Positions 1-7,948 of a DNA stretch of 20,085 nt are shown here, piece by piece (positions within the stretch are counted from its first letter, which is position 1; every line of letters starts with the position of its first letter). The translations under genes were made by a program, and so were the position numbers. The notes under the pieces are model-generated. The model was not told where the DNA came from. It saw only the letters and a list, made by a program, of their open reading frames with translations, and did not search any database. The stretch lies in the IMG/VR virus record IMGVR_UViG_3300027816_000507, positions 1-20,085 of that record. One strand, written 5' to 3'. This DNA is from a virus.

Positions 1-252
1 GATTTCCCTTGCCCGCTGACCCTCACGGAAGCGACGCAACTCCGCATCGCGTCCAAGGTCGCTGACGATGCCAGCCGCACCCGAGATGATCTGTGCGAGG
101 CTCTGCGTCACGGGTGACACCGAATCGACTGCACCAACCGTGGGCGTGGTCGAAATGGCGATGGCGTTTTGGAAGTCGCCCGGCGTGGGTGACGCGGCGC
201 GGTTTTGCCGCACCGCTGTCATCGCACGCGGGTCTGAGGGAAGTTGGCTCAT
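1..252 (-). CDS. Possible internal virion protein, cut off by the window edge
   Basis: The reading frame opens at 252 and runs off the left edge of the window, so only the first 84 residues are visible. They begin MSQLPSDPRAMTAVRQNRAA and end in a charged helical stretch (DLGRDAELRRFREGQRARE). The ATG overlaps the stop of the upstream gp14-like gene by four bases (ATGA), so translation is probably coupled. In T7-like phages the genes after gp14 encode the internal virion (ejectosome) proteins gp15 and gp16, so position suggests one of these. The visible residues carry no motif I recognise, and the assignment rests on gene order alone. Confidence 0.55.
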   Translation of the reverse strand, partial: MSQLPSDPRAMTAVRQNRAASPTPGDFQNAIAISTTPTVGAVDSVSPVTQSLAQIISGAAGIVSDLGRDAELRRFREGQRAREI

Positions 253-815
253 TGTGAGAGTTGGTCAATGCCGGTGCCAAGGGCACTACCGGCTTGGAAG
301 CCTTGCAGCCCGCCCATGATGGCATCGAGCGGTCCGAACCGCTGCTGGCTGCGGAGTTGTGCAATCTGCTGGTCGAACTGCGCGCGACGGGTACGCAGGC
401 GCGTGCGTTCGTTGATGTTGATGATTTGCTGGTCCGTCGATGCGTTGACGGCGTTGGTGATAAGCAGGTCGTCAATACTGCCACTGGACGGCAAGCCGCG
501 TTCAGCTGCGGATGCCAGCGTGCCGCCAGCAATCGCACGGAAGCGTTTGGTGGCTTGCAGACGTTCCACGGTGGAAGCGTCCACGATACTTTGGTAGTCG
601 ATGCCTGCGGCGTTGGCGGCGTTGTTGGCGGTCGTGCGTAGGGCACGGTTGGTGCCGATTGCACCAAGCAGGGCAAGCCCCGCGCCAACACCTGCACCCA
701 CAGGACCAAGCGTGCTGGCAAGGCTACCAGATGCGGCAGCCGATGCCCCAAAGCCCATACTGGCCGATGCCGCCGACTGCCCGGCCATGATGCTCAGTGT
801 CGAGAACTGGCTCAT
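249..815 (-). CDS. Internal virion protein, T7 gp14-like
   Basis: A 188-residue protein. The first third is extremely Ala/Gly/Ser-rich and hydrophobic (roughly residues 10 to 55, including GPVGAGVGAGLALLGAIG), and the rest is helical and Arg/Gln-rich (around INERTRLRTRRAQFDQQIAQ). This composition, the length and the position right after tail tubular B fit the gp14-type internal virion proteins, which leave the capsid during DNA ejection and help form a conduit through the cell envelope. The start overlaps the tail tubular B stop by four bases. The N-terminus MSQF is identical to the first four residues of the tail tubular B product. The family call is from composition and synteny, since gp14 proteins diverge strongly in sequence. 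Confidence 0.6.
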   Translation of the reverse strand: MSQFSTLSIMAGQSAASASMGFGASAAASGSLASTLGPVGAGVGAGLALLGAIGTNRALRTTANNAANAAGIDYQSIVDASTVERLQATKRFRAIAGGTLASAAERGLPSSGSIDDLLITNAVNASTDQQIININERTRLRTRRAQFDQQIAQLRSQQRFGPLDAIMGGLQGFQAGSALGTGIDQLSQ

Positions 816-3718
816 TGCGTGGCACTCCCGCGAATACTGCTCGGCATGGTCGTGAACTCAACAGCCTGGATGCTGACGGGGTACGCACTGCCGCTGCTCA
901 GGAACACCTTGCAGTCGCCAGCGGGACCGATCTGGTAGACTCGCCACGTCCGCTCCGTTGCGAGATACCCGCTCGGGTCAACGAACGATTGCGTCAACTC
1001 TCGGTTCACGTACTTGCGACGCACAGTGAAGTCGCCGTTACGACGGGTGCGGATGCCCATGCTGGCGATGACAGGCCGCGAAGTCAATGACGCAAGCCCG
1101 CCCGTGTAGCGCACGAACGGCTCACTCAGCGTGATGTCAAGGTTGTACGAACGGCCAAGCATCAAAGCACTTGCCGAGTAGTTGCCAGCCGCACTGACAG
1201 TCGCACCACCACCACCGCTGGTCACGGCCAAAGCTGCGCCCGTTGACAGGATGACGGAATTGATGGTCGCGTCCGTGAAGGTTGTTCCATACTGATCTCC
1301 GAGCGTCCACGTCGTCGTGCCTGCCGAGAACGATCCAAGCAGGGACACACGGCGGTCAAGTCGCACGGGCAACGCGGCGGCGGCAGACCCAAACTCTTGG
1401 GCAACCGCGTCGGGTTCGATGCGAAGCACTTCAAGGAAATACTGGCCGCTGGTGGCGGTGATAGCGAACGTCGTGGGGTTGCGAGTGACGCGCTCCACCA
1501 GCATCCAAACTTCGTTGCGAAGTGAGACTGCATCGCAGATGCGGTAGTTGAGGTTAAAGATGTACTTCGTCCACGCACTCTGAATGCGCTCGGTGCCTTG
1601 ATAGCCAGAGCGATAGGCGTAGCACAGGTAAGCATCACGCACAAACACGCCAAGCCAGCCTTCGCTGGGGATGGCGATGAGGCGGATGATGTCAGATTCG
1701 ACAAGACTGGGGACATGGGCGGTGATGTCTTCGGCGTAGGACTGTGCGAATGTGTCGTCGTACACGTACTCGCGAACCTGTGCGGTCTGCCGCACGTTGG
1801 CAGCAGCACCGGCAAGGCGGTTGTTGGCGTAGTACACACGCTCGTCCATTGCCACGGGGTCACACTTGACGGCAGAACCACGGGGGCCACGGGTGACGGT
1901 GGCTGCACTGGGCGTGAAAGCCTCGCCGCCAACCTCGTACACCTGCTCTGGGCTAGTAAGCACTAACAACTTCTCACGGTACGCAAAGAGCGAATAGACC
2001 GTGGGCAGTTGGTCGCCTGAAAGTTCGATGCTGATGCGGTCGCTGTCAACAGTCTGGTCTTCTGCCACGCGGTAGAAGTTGAACAGGTTGCTGGTTTCGC
2101 TCGCCACCACCCATCGGCCCATGCCAAACACGAGGCGGTTCTTGTAGAGGGCAGCGTCACCAATGAACTCCCCATCCTTGAAGGGCTGGGGCACGTCGTT
2201 GGTTTCTTCGTCACCAGCTAGACGGTCATCCCAGTCGATCTGGTCGATGGTGAACGTCAGCGGGCTGGTGTTGGTCCGCACCATCGCCACGGGCATCTTG
2301 GCAGGATCGAGCGTGTAGCGAGGCTCTGCGGGGCCAGGGACGCGACGCCAGCGGTCAACCACGTCCACACGAACCGCACCACTACCACCGCCGCCAGCCG
2401 TGATGGTGTAATCACTGCTGCTGGCAGAGAACGGACGGGTGTTCACTGTCAAGTCGCCAGAACTGCCAGCCACGCCCGCCGCTGTCGGGGGCAAGGGCGG
2501 GTAGATGATGGCATCGTTGCCCTTCCACGGGCCTGTAATCTGGAACGCACCGTTGGTGTAGAGACTGGGCACCCATGCGACAAGGACAGCGTTCTCGCCC
2601 AGCGAACGGAACTCCTGCTGGATGCGAGCGGCAATGTCGCTCATGCTGTCGTAGCCGCCGATCAACGCGGCAAAGCTCACGCTGATTTCGTATTCCTTGC
2701 CAGCACCGTTGATAACCACATCGCCCGTGGCCGCAAGCGCGCAAGAAGTGCCGGGGCGATAGGTGGGGCCAGTGGTTGCATCGACCACGGTGATTTGGTC
2801 GTTGCTGTCACGGCTCACGAGCGTCACAAAGCCTGTAGACGCGCCGCCGCCAAAGGTGACACCCGTTCCGCCCGTGATGCGGATGTGTTCGCCAGCCTCA
2901 AACGTGATACCTGTGAATCCACCCACCTTCGTCAGCGTCCACGTATCGCCGCTCACGTTGGCAGCGGTCACACCCGTGAGGCTCAGGGGCAAGCGACGGA
3001 ACGCGATACGGAAGCTCTTGGGGTCACTGCCGCTGCTGTCCCAGTCGCCGTTGAGCTTCCACCAATCGGTGTAGGCGTACAACTGGGCCGAGTACGTCGG
3101 GTACGTGCGACCATCATCGCTGACGTACTGGTAGTAGCCCTTCACGAAGTCCACGCCGTCAGCCTTCGCGCGGTGGTACGTGTTCACCACAGGGGTCTGG
3201 GCGGTCATCGCGTCAGCGTCATCCCACGTCGCCGTCAGTGTGTAGTTGGTGAAGTTGAGCGTGCCGGTCGCCACCTTGGTGTTGATAACGAGCGTGGTGT
3301 CGTTGATAGTGACGAGCTTGATGTCCTCTGCGCCAGCACCGCCAGCGTTGAGGTAGGTCTGCACACCCGTGCCAAGCGTCACCGTGCCAGCCGTGCCGCT
3401 GCCACGCTTGAAGACGCGGATAGCGTTGTTCGCACCGTTCTTGCCAATGAGGGCGATGTACCGCTCGTTGTCGTCGCGGTCGATGGCGTGCAGGCGGTAA
3501 GGGTCGCCAGCCGTCAGGGACAACACGCGGTCAAGCTCGCTTCCCACCCGCTTGGTCGCGCCGTCGAACGTAGAGAAGTCCACGTTGGCAGCGTCAGACA
3601 CTTGGTTGGGGAAGCGAGCCATGCCAGGCTGCTGCGTGATGCCAGCATACAGGATGCTGCTGGGAATCGGTACAGCCTTGTTGTCGTCAGACAGGCCCGT
3701 GCGTTGGAATTGGCTCAT
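812..3718 (-). CDS. Tail tubular protein B (T7 gp12-like nozzle)
   Basis: A 968-residue protein, longer than T7 gp12 (about 794). The N-terminus has the family layout: an opening segment with GITQQPGMARFPNQVSDAAN, then a clause resembling the family's G-x-x-K-R-P-G-T motif (FDGATKRVGSEL). The central part has the typical gp12 region FIGDAALYKNRLVFGMGRWV, then SETSNLFNFYR and a beta-propeller-like stretch around YREKLLVLTSPEQVYEVGG. In T7 six copies form the tail nozzle below the gp11 adaptor ring. The ATG overlaps the stop of the upstream tail tubular A gene by four bases, and the stop overlaps the next gene by four bases. A Gly/Thr-rich insertion around residues 230 to 430 probably accounts for the extra length. 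Confidence 0.9.
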   Translation of the reverse strand: MSQFQRTGLSDDNKAVPIPSSILYAGITQQPGMARFPNQVSDAANVDFSTFDGATKRVGSELDRVLSLTAGDPYRLHAIDRDDNERYIALIGKNGANNAIRVFKRGSGTAGTVTLGTGVQTYLNAGGAGAEDIKLVTINDTTLVINTKVATGTLNFTNYTLTATWDDADAMTAQTPVVNTYHRAKADGVDFVKGYYQYVSDDGRTYPTYSAQLYAYTDWWKLNGDWDSSGSDPKSFRIAFRRLPLSLTGVTAANVSGDTWTLTKVGGFTGITFEAGEHIRITGGTGVTFGGGASTGFVTLVSRDSNDQITVVDATTGPTYRPGTSCALAATGDVVINGAGKEYEISVSFAALIGGYDSMSDIAARIQQEFRSLGENAVLVAWVPSLYTNGAFQITGPWKGNDAIIYPPLPPTAAGVAGSSGDLTVNTRPFSASSSDYTITAGGGGSGAVRVDVVDRWRRVPGPAEPRYTLDPAKMPVAMVRTNTSPLTFTIDQIDWDDRLAGDEETNDVPQPFKDGEFIGDAALYKNRLVFGMGRWVVASETSNLFNFYRVAEDQTVDSDRISIELSGDQLPTVYSLFAYREKLLVLTSPEQVYEVGGEAFTPSAATVTRGPRGSAVKCDPVAMDERVYYANNRLAGAAANVRQTAQVREYVYDDTFAQSYAEDITAHVPSLVESDIIRLIAIPSEGWLGVFVRDAYLCYAYRSGYQGTERIQSAWTKYIFNLNYRICDAVSLRNEVWMLVERVTRNPTTFAITATSGQYFLEVLRIEPDAVAQEFGSAAAALPVRLDRRVSLLGSFSAGTTTWTLGDQYGTTFTDATINSVILSTGAALAVTSGGGGATVSAAGNYSASALMLGRSYNLDITLSEPFVRYTGGLASLTSRPVIASMGIRTRRNGDFTVRRKYVNRELTQSFVDPSGYLATERTWRVYQIGPAGDCKVFLSSGSAYPVSIQAVEFTTMPSSIRGSATQ

Positions 3719-4314
3719 TGCTGGGGTTGCTGCGGGATCATGGGTTCACGACGCGCGCGGGCTGCCGTGCGAGGCGTGACAGGCATGTTCATCATCTCTG
3801 CGCGGATGCGGTCGTTGTCACGCTGGCGGGCAATGTCAGGGGCCATGATGCGGACGAAGCGGTCAACCGCAAACGCCAACACAAGGGCTTGCTCACTGCC
3901 GCTCAGTTCTTCAAACGGAGCCTCACGCCACACGTCCACGACATACGTGCCAGCGGCGAAGGTATCGCTGCCAGCCTCGTTGTCGTACAGGTGCATGTTG
4001 CCGCCAATGGGACGCACGCTGAGTTGACGGTTCTCGATGCCAGCCTTGCCAGCCACCTTGACCACACGTCCGCCAAGGTGAATCGTGCCGCCGCCAGTGT
4101 TGAACGACTGGTTGCGGTCGCAGCGCGTATCAAGTCCCTCATTACACACCTGACGGGTGAACAGGTCTAGGTAATACTCAGCCTGCCCTTCCGGTGACGA
4201 GCCATACGTCTTGCTGGGCCATGAGCCGCTGCTGTCGAGTGCCGACACACGCGGAATCAGAATTTCCGCGAGCAGCAAGTTCACGCCGTCAATGCGGGAG
4301 TGGTTTGATGACAT
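3715..4314 (-). CDS. Tail tubular protein A (T7 gp11-like adaptor), copy next to tail tubular B
   Basis: A 199-residue protein, close to T7 gp11 (196). It shows the family pattern: an N-terminal helix with LLLAEILIPRVSALD, then AEYYLDLFTRQVCNEGLDTR where the family has a Trp-containing gW-x-FN-like segment, a strand set ending VRPIGGNMHLYD, and a final helix after FEELSGSEQALVLAFAVDRF. In T7 this protein forms the dodecameric adaptor between portal and nozzle. It sits directly upstream of tail tubular B with a four-base overlap, the canonical arrangement. The RBS is AAGGA about nine bases before the ATG. A second, divergent protein with the same core pattern lies at 5208..5831. The C-terminus is a basic, Pro/Gln-rich tail (ARARREPMIPQQPQQ). 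Confidence 0.75.
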   Translation of the reverse strand: MSSNHSRIDGVNLLLAEILIPRVSALDSSGSWPSKTYGSSPEGQAEYYLDLFTRQVCNEGLDTRCDRNQSFNTGGGTIHLGGRVVKVAGKAGIENRQLSVRPIGGNMHLYDNEAGSDTFAAGTYVVDVWREAPFEELSGSEQALVLAFAVDRFVRIMAPDIARQRDNDRIRAEMMNMPVTPRTAARARREPMIPQQPQQ

Positions 4315-4323
4315 GGGGTGTCC

Positions 4324-4815
4324 TTACTGCGCGATCTGGAACGTGATGGACGGCGTGACAGCCACGGTCGAGGCACTGACAGCCTCAAGCACAACCGACG
4401 CGCCGGGCGCGATGATGATGCCGGGTTCATTCAGGCCAGCCGACAGGTTCAGCTGACCCTCGGGGTAGTTGGTGGGGTACTGCTTCTCAATCAGCACGTC
4501 AGCCGCGACGGGGTTCGTGCCCCACGCGCCCGTGACGGCGGTGATAGTGAAGTCGGCAGTCTCGGGTGCGTTGGGGTTGATCTTGCGGGGTGTGACCGTG
4601 ATGGACGTACCACCGCTGCCAGCAGTGCCGGTCAGACGTGCGATGCGCCACTTGATCTCAGCGGTTGACGCTGCCGAGTGCGTGATGTCCACGTTGCGCA
4701 GGCAGAGTTCACGGTTGCTACCAGCCGTGATGACCGCCATTGCCTTGACACCGCTGTTGACTGCGGACGTGTTGACAGCAGCGGTCGTTATAACCGCTGA
4801 CCAATCGCTTGCCAT
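4324..4815 (-). CDS. Beta-rich virion structural protein (hypothetical)
   Basis: A 163-residue protein dominated by Thr, Ser, Ala, Val and Gly in short alternating strands, with no charged helices: it opens MASDWSAVITTAAVNTSAVN and closes VTPSITFQIAQ. This is typical of Ig-like or jelly-roll phage decoration, fibre or baseplate-type proteins, but no specific family is recognisable. A good ribosome-binding site (CAGGAG) lies about eight bases before the ATG, and the next gene starts nine bases after its stop. It sits between the two tail-tubular-A-like genes, which suggests a virion component near the neck. The function is inferred from composition and location only. Confidence 0.7.
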   Translation of the reverse strand: MASDWSAVITTAAVNTSAVNSGVKAMAVITAGSNRELCLRNVDITHSAASTAEIKWRIARLTGTAGSGGTSITVTPRKINPNAPETADFTITAVTGAWGTNPVAADVLIEKQYPTNYPEGQLNLSAGLNEPGIIIAPGASVVLEAVSASTVAVTPSITFQIAQ

Positions 4816-4827
4816 GTGATGCTCCTG

Positions 4828-5211
4828 TTATCGTTCTTCGATGGTGATGGGAGGACCAGGATCGAACGTGCCGCCCGCTGCAATGGGGCCGGACGAAGTG
4901 GGCGGTGTGCCGTCGATGCTGGACGACACCCAACGCCACCGATTGCTTGGCGTGGGGAAACGTTGTGCGAGATTTCGACGTGCGACAGCGCGCTTGCGGT
5001 AAATACGCGCAGGCGGGTCGGGTTGCGGGTCAGGCTGAGGAATGGGTGGGTCTTCGTCACCGGGCAAGTCGCCACCCGGATTGATCTCCTCGCCCGGATT
5101 GACAATCTCCTCGTCAGGCGGAGTGGTGTCTTCAGGCGGGCAACACCCTTGTGCAGACACGCTCCGCGCGCCTTCGAGCAATTGCGCGGGGATGTTGTGC
5201 TTGCAGGTCAC
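4828..5211 (-). CDS. Proline- and acid-rich hypothetical protein between two tail tubular A genes
   Basis: A 127-residue protein starting at a GTG that overlaps the upstream stop (GTGA). Three parts are visible. An N-terminal 20 residues with Cys at positions 3, 23 and 24. A Pro/Asp/Glu-rich low-complexity segment at about residues 24 to 67, strongly acidic and probably extended (for example PDEEIVNPGEEINPGGD and DPPIPQPDPQPDPP). A basic segment at about 70 to 95 (IYRKRAVARRNLAQR). A Gly/Pro-rich tail ends ITIEER. The charge blocks suggest a flexible linker or tether within the virion neck or tail. I do not recognise a family. Unbroken coding over 127 codons, the coupled start and the strong RBS of the gene after it argue that it is real. 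Confidence 0.65.
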   Translation of the reverse strand: MTCKHNIPAQLLEGARSVSAQGCCPPEDTTPPDEEIVNPGEEINPGGDLPGDEDPPIPQPDPQPDPPARIYRKRAVARRNLAQRFPTPSNRWRWVSSSIDGTPPTSSGPIAAGGTFDPGPPITIEER

Positions 5212-5831
5212 TCGCCAAGCTCCCGAATGGTGTAGTTGTAATTGCGACGCTCACCCAGCACTTGCAGGGCCGTGCTGCTGCCAAGCATGTTGGACTTCTT
5301 GATGTCAGACTCAACCTGTTGGGCGCGTGCCCGCCACTGCCGATGCTTCTGCACGACACGCGGCCAACGCTGTGCGTCACGCCGCTGGTCAAGCATCATC
5401 ATGGCAGCCTCGCCAATGCACCACCACTTGAGATGGATGGGCAGGCATTCGACTGTGAACCGCGTGGTGTAGATGACTTCCACCTCGCCGTCAAACTCGT
5501 AGGTGTTCTTGTCCTTGTCGTACAGACGGTTGCCAAGTTGCACAAGGTTGCGATGGGCGTCTTTGCCGTAGGGGAGAATCTGCGTGACGAGCGGTTCATT
5601 GGACGCGCTTAGTGGCACGAACACGAAGTTGCTGGCGTTAGGTGTGAGCTTCACCTTCCAGTACGTGTTCATCCCGATGTACGTGCTGAATAGGTCGAAT
5701 GCGTGCGTCTCGATGTTGCGATGGGCGATTGCCTGACGCGACACACCGTTGGCACCTGCCGGGTCGAGTGCTGACACCGTGGAGTTGTCCACGAGATTCA
5801 TCACTCGCTGCACCATTTCCAGCATTTCCAT
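5208..5831 (-). CDS. Second tail tubular A-like (gp11-like adaptor) protein
   Basis: A 207-residue protein with the same architecture as the protein at 3715..4314. It has an N-terminal helical region with a conserved-looking AIAHRNIETHAFDLFSTYIG, then NTYWKVKLTPNASNFVFVPL (strand, Asn, hydrophobic-Val-Pro as in gp11 proteins), a turn VQLGNRLYDKDKNTYEF, and a closing helix after FTVECLPIHLKWWCIGEAAM where the family has its LP motif. The rest is a basic helical C-terminus. The LYD and LP landmarks are, if anything, closer to the gp11 consensus than in the other copy. An RBS-like GAGGTG lies about nine bases before the ATG, and the ATG overlaps the previous stop (TAATG). It could be the true adaptor, with the other copy playing a related role. 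Confidence 0.7.
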   Translation of the reverse strand: MEMLEMVQRVMNLVDNSTVSALDPAGANGVSRQAIAHRNIETHAFDLFSTYIGMNTYWKVKLTPNASNFVFVPLSASNEPLVTQILPYGKDAHRNLVQLGNRLYDKDKNTYEFDGEVEVIYTTRFTVECLPIHLKWWCIGEAAMMMLDQRRDAQRWPRVVQKHRQWRARAQQVESDIKKSNMLGSSTALQVLGERRNYNYTIRELGE

Positions 5832-6388
5832 TAGGTGTTCACCTCAACGTAGGTTTCCACGTCGGTAGCCGGTGATGCGCCAGCCCGCCACACGTCCACG
5901 TACAGGTCGTAGTTGCCAATGTCTTCGATGCGAAGCACGGCGGGCGTGTTGTCAGCGGGCGAGTGGACCAGCGGCGAAGCTGCACCCAGCGTCGTCAGCA
6001 GGTTCGTCAGAAAAGCACTTGCCGTGAACGTGATGGTGTCGGCAAAGAAGTCAGTTGAGTTCGCGGGCGACACGATGTTGCCAGCCGTGAACGTGCCAGT
6101 GCCCAGACTGATGACGGGGCCGTTGGCAATCTCATTCGAGGCGGGCGACATAATGGCTTGGCGTGCCCACAAGCCGAAGTTGCCAGTCGCATTGTCGGCA
6201 TTGGCGGCGAACATGATCTGCACGCCACGGCAGCGGAACATCTTGGGCTTCACGCCGCCAATCTGGATGAGCGTTGCGTTTGCAGGTGTCGAGGTCACGA
6301 CGGGGCCGGTGATGCTTGCGGCAGAACCAGTGAACGTGCCCGTCTGCGGGTAGCGGACGAGGCCCGATGAGTACAGGTCAGATGACAT
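5831..6388 (-). CDS. Beta-rich virion structural protein (hypothetical)
   Basis: A 185-residue protein, Thr/Ala/Ser/Asn-rich with alternating strands throughout. The C-terminal part (VLRIEDIGNYDLYVDVWRAG) looks like the closing strands of a jelly-roll or Ig-like domain. The RBS AAGGAGC lies immediately after the upstream SGNH hydrolase stop and nine bases before the ATG. The stop shares one base with the next start. Nothing indicates an enzyme. It is probably a fibre, decoration or tail accessory protein working with the hydrolase encoded just upstream, which is an inference from adjacency. Confidence 0.7.
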   Translation of the reverse strand: MSSDLYSSGLVRYPQTGTFTGSAASITGPVVTSTPANATLIQIGGVKPKMFRCRGVQIMFAANADNATGNFGLWARQAIMSPASNEIANGPVISLGTGTFTAGNIVSPANSTDFFADTITFTASAFLTNLLTTLGAASPLVHSPADNTPAVLRIEDIGNYDLYVDVWRAGASPATDVETYVEVNT

Positions 6389-6397
6389 GGAAGCTCC

Positions 6398-7738
6398 TTA
6401 GCGGAATCGACCGCGAACGCGGAAGGTCTGGTTGGGGTTCATGATTTCGTTCCACATGGTCGCGGCCATGTAGTCCGCGCCACTGCCGACCGTGAACGAG
6501 TAGTTGGTCGTTGTCGGGCCGGTCAGGTGGATGTTGTCGGGTGTCCAGATGGCGGGCGAGTTCAGTGCGAGTTGATACAAGTCAATGAAGATGCTGCCAA
6601 TCTCCTGCGCGATGCGATACAAGGCACGGCCACGAGTCTCGTGGTGAGTCGCGGTGTAGCCCGTGCGGAAGTCGTTGACGAGGATGTACGTCGGGCGGGG
6701 AAGTGCAGCAGCGTCATACGCAGCGTTCATTGCGTCGATGATCGCGCGGATGTTGTTGTAGTAGTTGGTCTGGTCGCCAGCGTTGAGTTGCGTCTGTTCG
6801 GCAGGGTCCGTACCAATCAGCGGGTTCGTTGAGTTTTGGCCTGCACCGCACAGCATCTGGTAATTGGGCGCAAACATCGCGTTTGCCAAGAACCACGCTG
6901 CATTGGCCGTCGTGCTGTAGGCATTAGCTCCATCGCCACCCCACTGGCGAACAGTATCGAGTGTGCAATAGCCGCCCACGCCCCACGGCGCGAGACAGAA
7001 GCCTGTCGTGCGATTACCAGCCGTGCCTCGGTAGTACGACACGGGACCAACCAGCATCCGCGTGCCAGTCTCAACAACTGCCGTGCCGCCTTCAATAAGG
7101 CCGCAACCGGGGTCGTCGGTTCCCGCACCACAGTCCATGTCAGTGAACTGCCAGCCGTCCGCGCCCGCCATAGACACGGATGACGGCGTAGCGACGTTGT
7201 TGTACGTCGGGCTTGCGTCAGTTCCAGTCTTGCGATACGACCGGAATCGAACCGTGGTCACACCTCCAGCGTGGCGATACCACGGGATGCGGGCGATGGT
7301 CTGCTGTGATGCCCACGGGTTGCCACGCACCGCGCTGCCCCAGCCCGTCAGGAACTGCTGCATGTACGGAGACGCGCTCAATGTCGGAGCATCGCCGCTG
7401 AACGGATAGTCCAGAATCTGCGTCGGTGCAATGTCAGCAATCGCCGCACTGTTGGCTTGGTCAGGCCGGAGAATCGCGCGGGCGGCAGCGAAGTTGGTGT
7501 TGGAGAAACCACCCGATGCCCAGAACGCAGAGCCGAGGCTTGCCGCGCGGCACAGGATGCCCGACCACGGCACATCCCATGTGCGGATGATGCCATGCCA
7601 CACGGGGCAGTTGGACGCATCCAGTGCTGTGCGTGAGTCGATGCCAATGCCCAACCGCACGTCGCACGCGGTCGATGCCAGCGCAGCACGAAGCCCCGCC
7701 GTGTTGTACGACGTTGGCACTTGAAGTCGGTATGACAT
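6398..7738 (-). CDS. SGNH/GDSL-type hydrolase, probably virion-associated
   Basis: A 446-residue protein in which the spaced SGNH blocks can be placed. Block I is GIGIDSRTAL, with the nucleophile Ser at residue 35 and Asp replacing the usual order G-D-S by I-D-S. Block III is GAGQNST, with Gly300-Gln301-Asn302 matching G-x-N. Block V is DNIHLTG, with Asp401 and His404 as the D-x-x-H pair. Such enzymes hydrolyse esters, often removing acetyl groups from glycans, and phages carry them on tails or spikes to modify host surface polysaccharide. No signal peptide is seen, consistent with a virion protein. The insert between blocks I and III (about 260 residues, Trp/Gly-rich) is large and may be a carbohydrate-binding or lid domain. 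The substrate is unknown. The start follows the previous stop directly (TAAATG). Confidence 0.6.
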   Translation of the reverse strand: MSYRLQVPTSYNTAGLRAALASTACDVRLGIGIDSRTALDASNCPVWHGIIRTWDVPWSGILCRAASLGSAFWASGGFSNTNFAAARAILRPDQANSAAIADIAPTQILDYPFSGDAPTLSASPYMQQFLTGWGSAVRGNPWASQQTIARIPWYRHAGGVTTVRFRSYRKTGTDASPTYNNVATPSSVSMAGADGWQFTDMDCGAGTDDPGCGLIEGGTAVVETGTRMLVGPVSYYRGTAGNRTTGFCLAPWGVGGYCTLDTVRQWGGDGANAYSTTANAAWFLANAMFAPNYQMLCGAGQNSTNPLIGTDPAEQTQLNAGDQTNYYNNIRAIIDAMNAAYDAAALPRPTYILVNDFRTGYTATHHETRGRALYRIAQEIGSIFIDLYQLALNSPAIWTPDNIHLTGPTTTNYSFTVGSGADYMAATMWNEIMNPNQTFRVRGRFR

Positions 7739-7948
7739 TTATTGCTTGTCCTCTACGCGCTCAACGCGCCGATCTACAGCCTTGATCTGTTCTTTGATGG
7801 CGGCAATGTCGGCGGTCATGCGGAACTGCATTCCCATAAGTGCCAAGATGCCTGCCGTGAGTAGTGACGTGATGACACCGAACGCCGCTTTTTCAGCGAG
7901 GCCAAACGTCACGACCTGTTCACCGTTGTCACCACGCTTCAACGTCAT
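7739..7948 (-). CDS. Small membrane protein with C-terminal coiled coil, lysis cassette
   Basis: A 69-residue protein. I start it at 7948, where the ATG shares a base with the lipoprotein stop (TGATG), rather than at an in-frame upstream codon inside that gene. Residues 1 to 20 are polar. A single transmembrane segment spans about 21 to 41 (AAFGVITSLLTAGILALMGM). Residues 45 to 69 form a heptad-like helix (IAAIKEQIKAVDRRVERVED). Proteins of this shape occur in phage lysis regions as holin partners or short inner-membrane spanin-like subunits. Its position in a holin/lipoprotein chain supports a lysis role. It is shorter than typical inner-membrane spanins, so this is only a plausible reading. 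Confidence 0.7.
   Translation of the reverse strand: MTLKRGDNGEQVVTFGLAEKAAFGVITSLLTAGILALMGMQFRMTADIAAIKEQIKAVDRRVERVEDKQ

Noticed and set aside
2795-4027. A 410-codon plus-strand frame
   Set aside because: It is antisense to tail tubular A and B and has no ribosome-binding site or recognisable domain.
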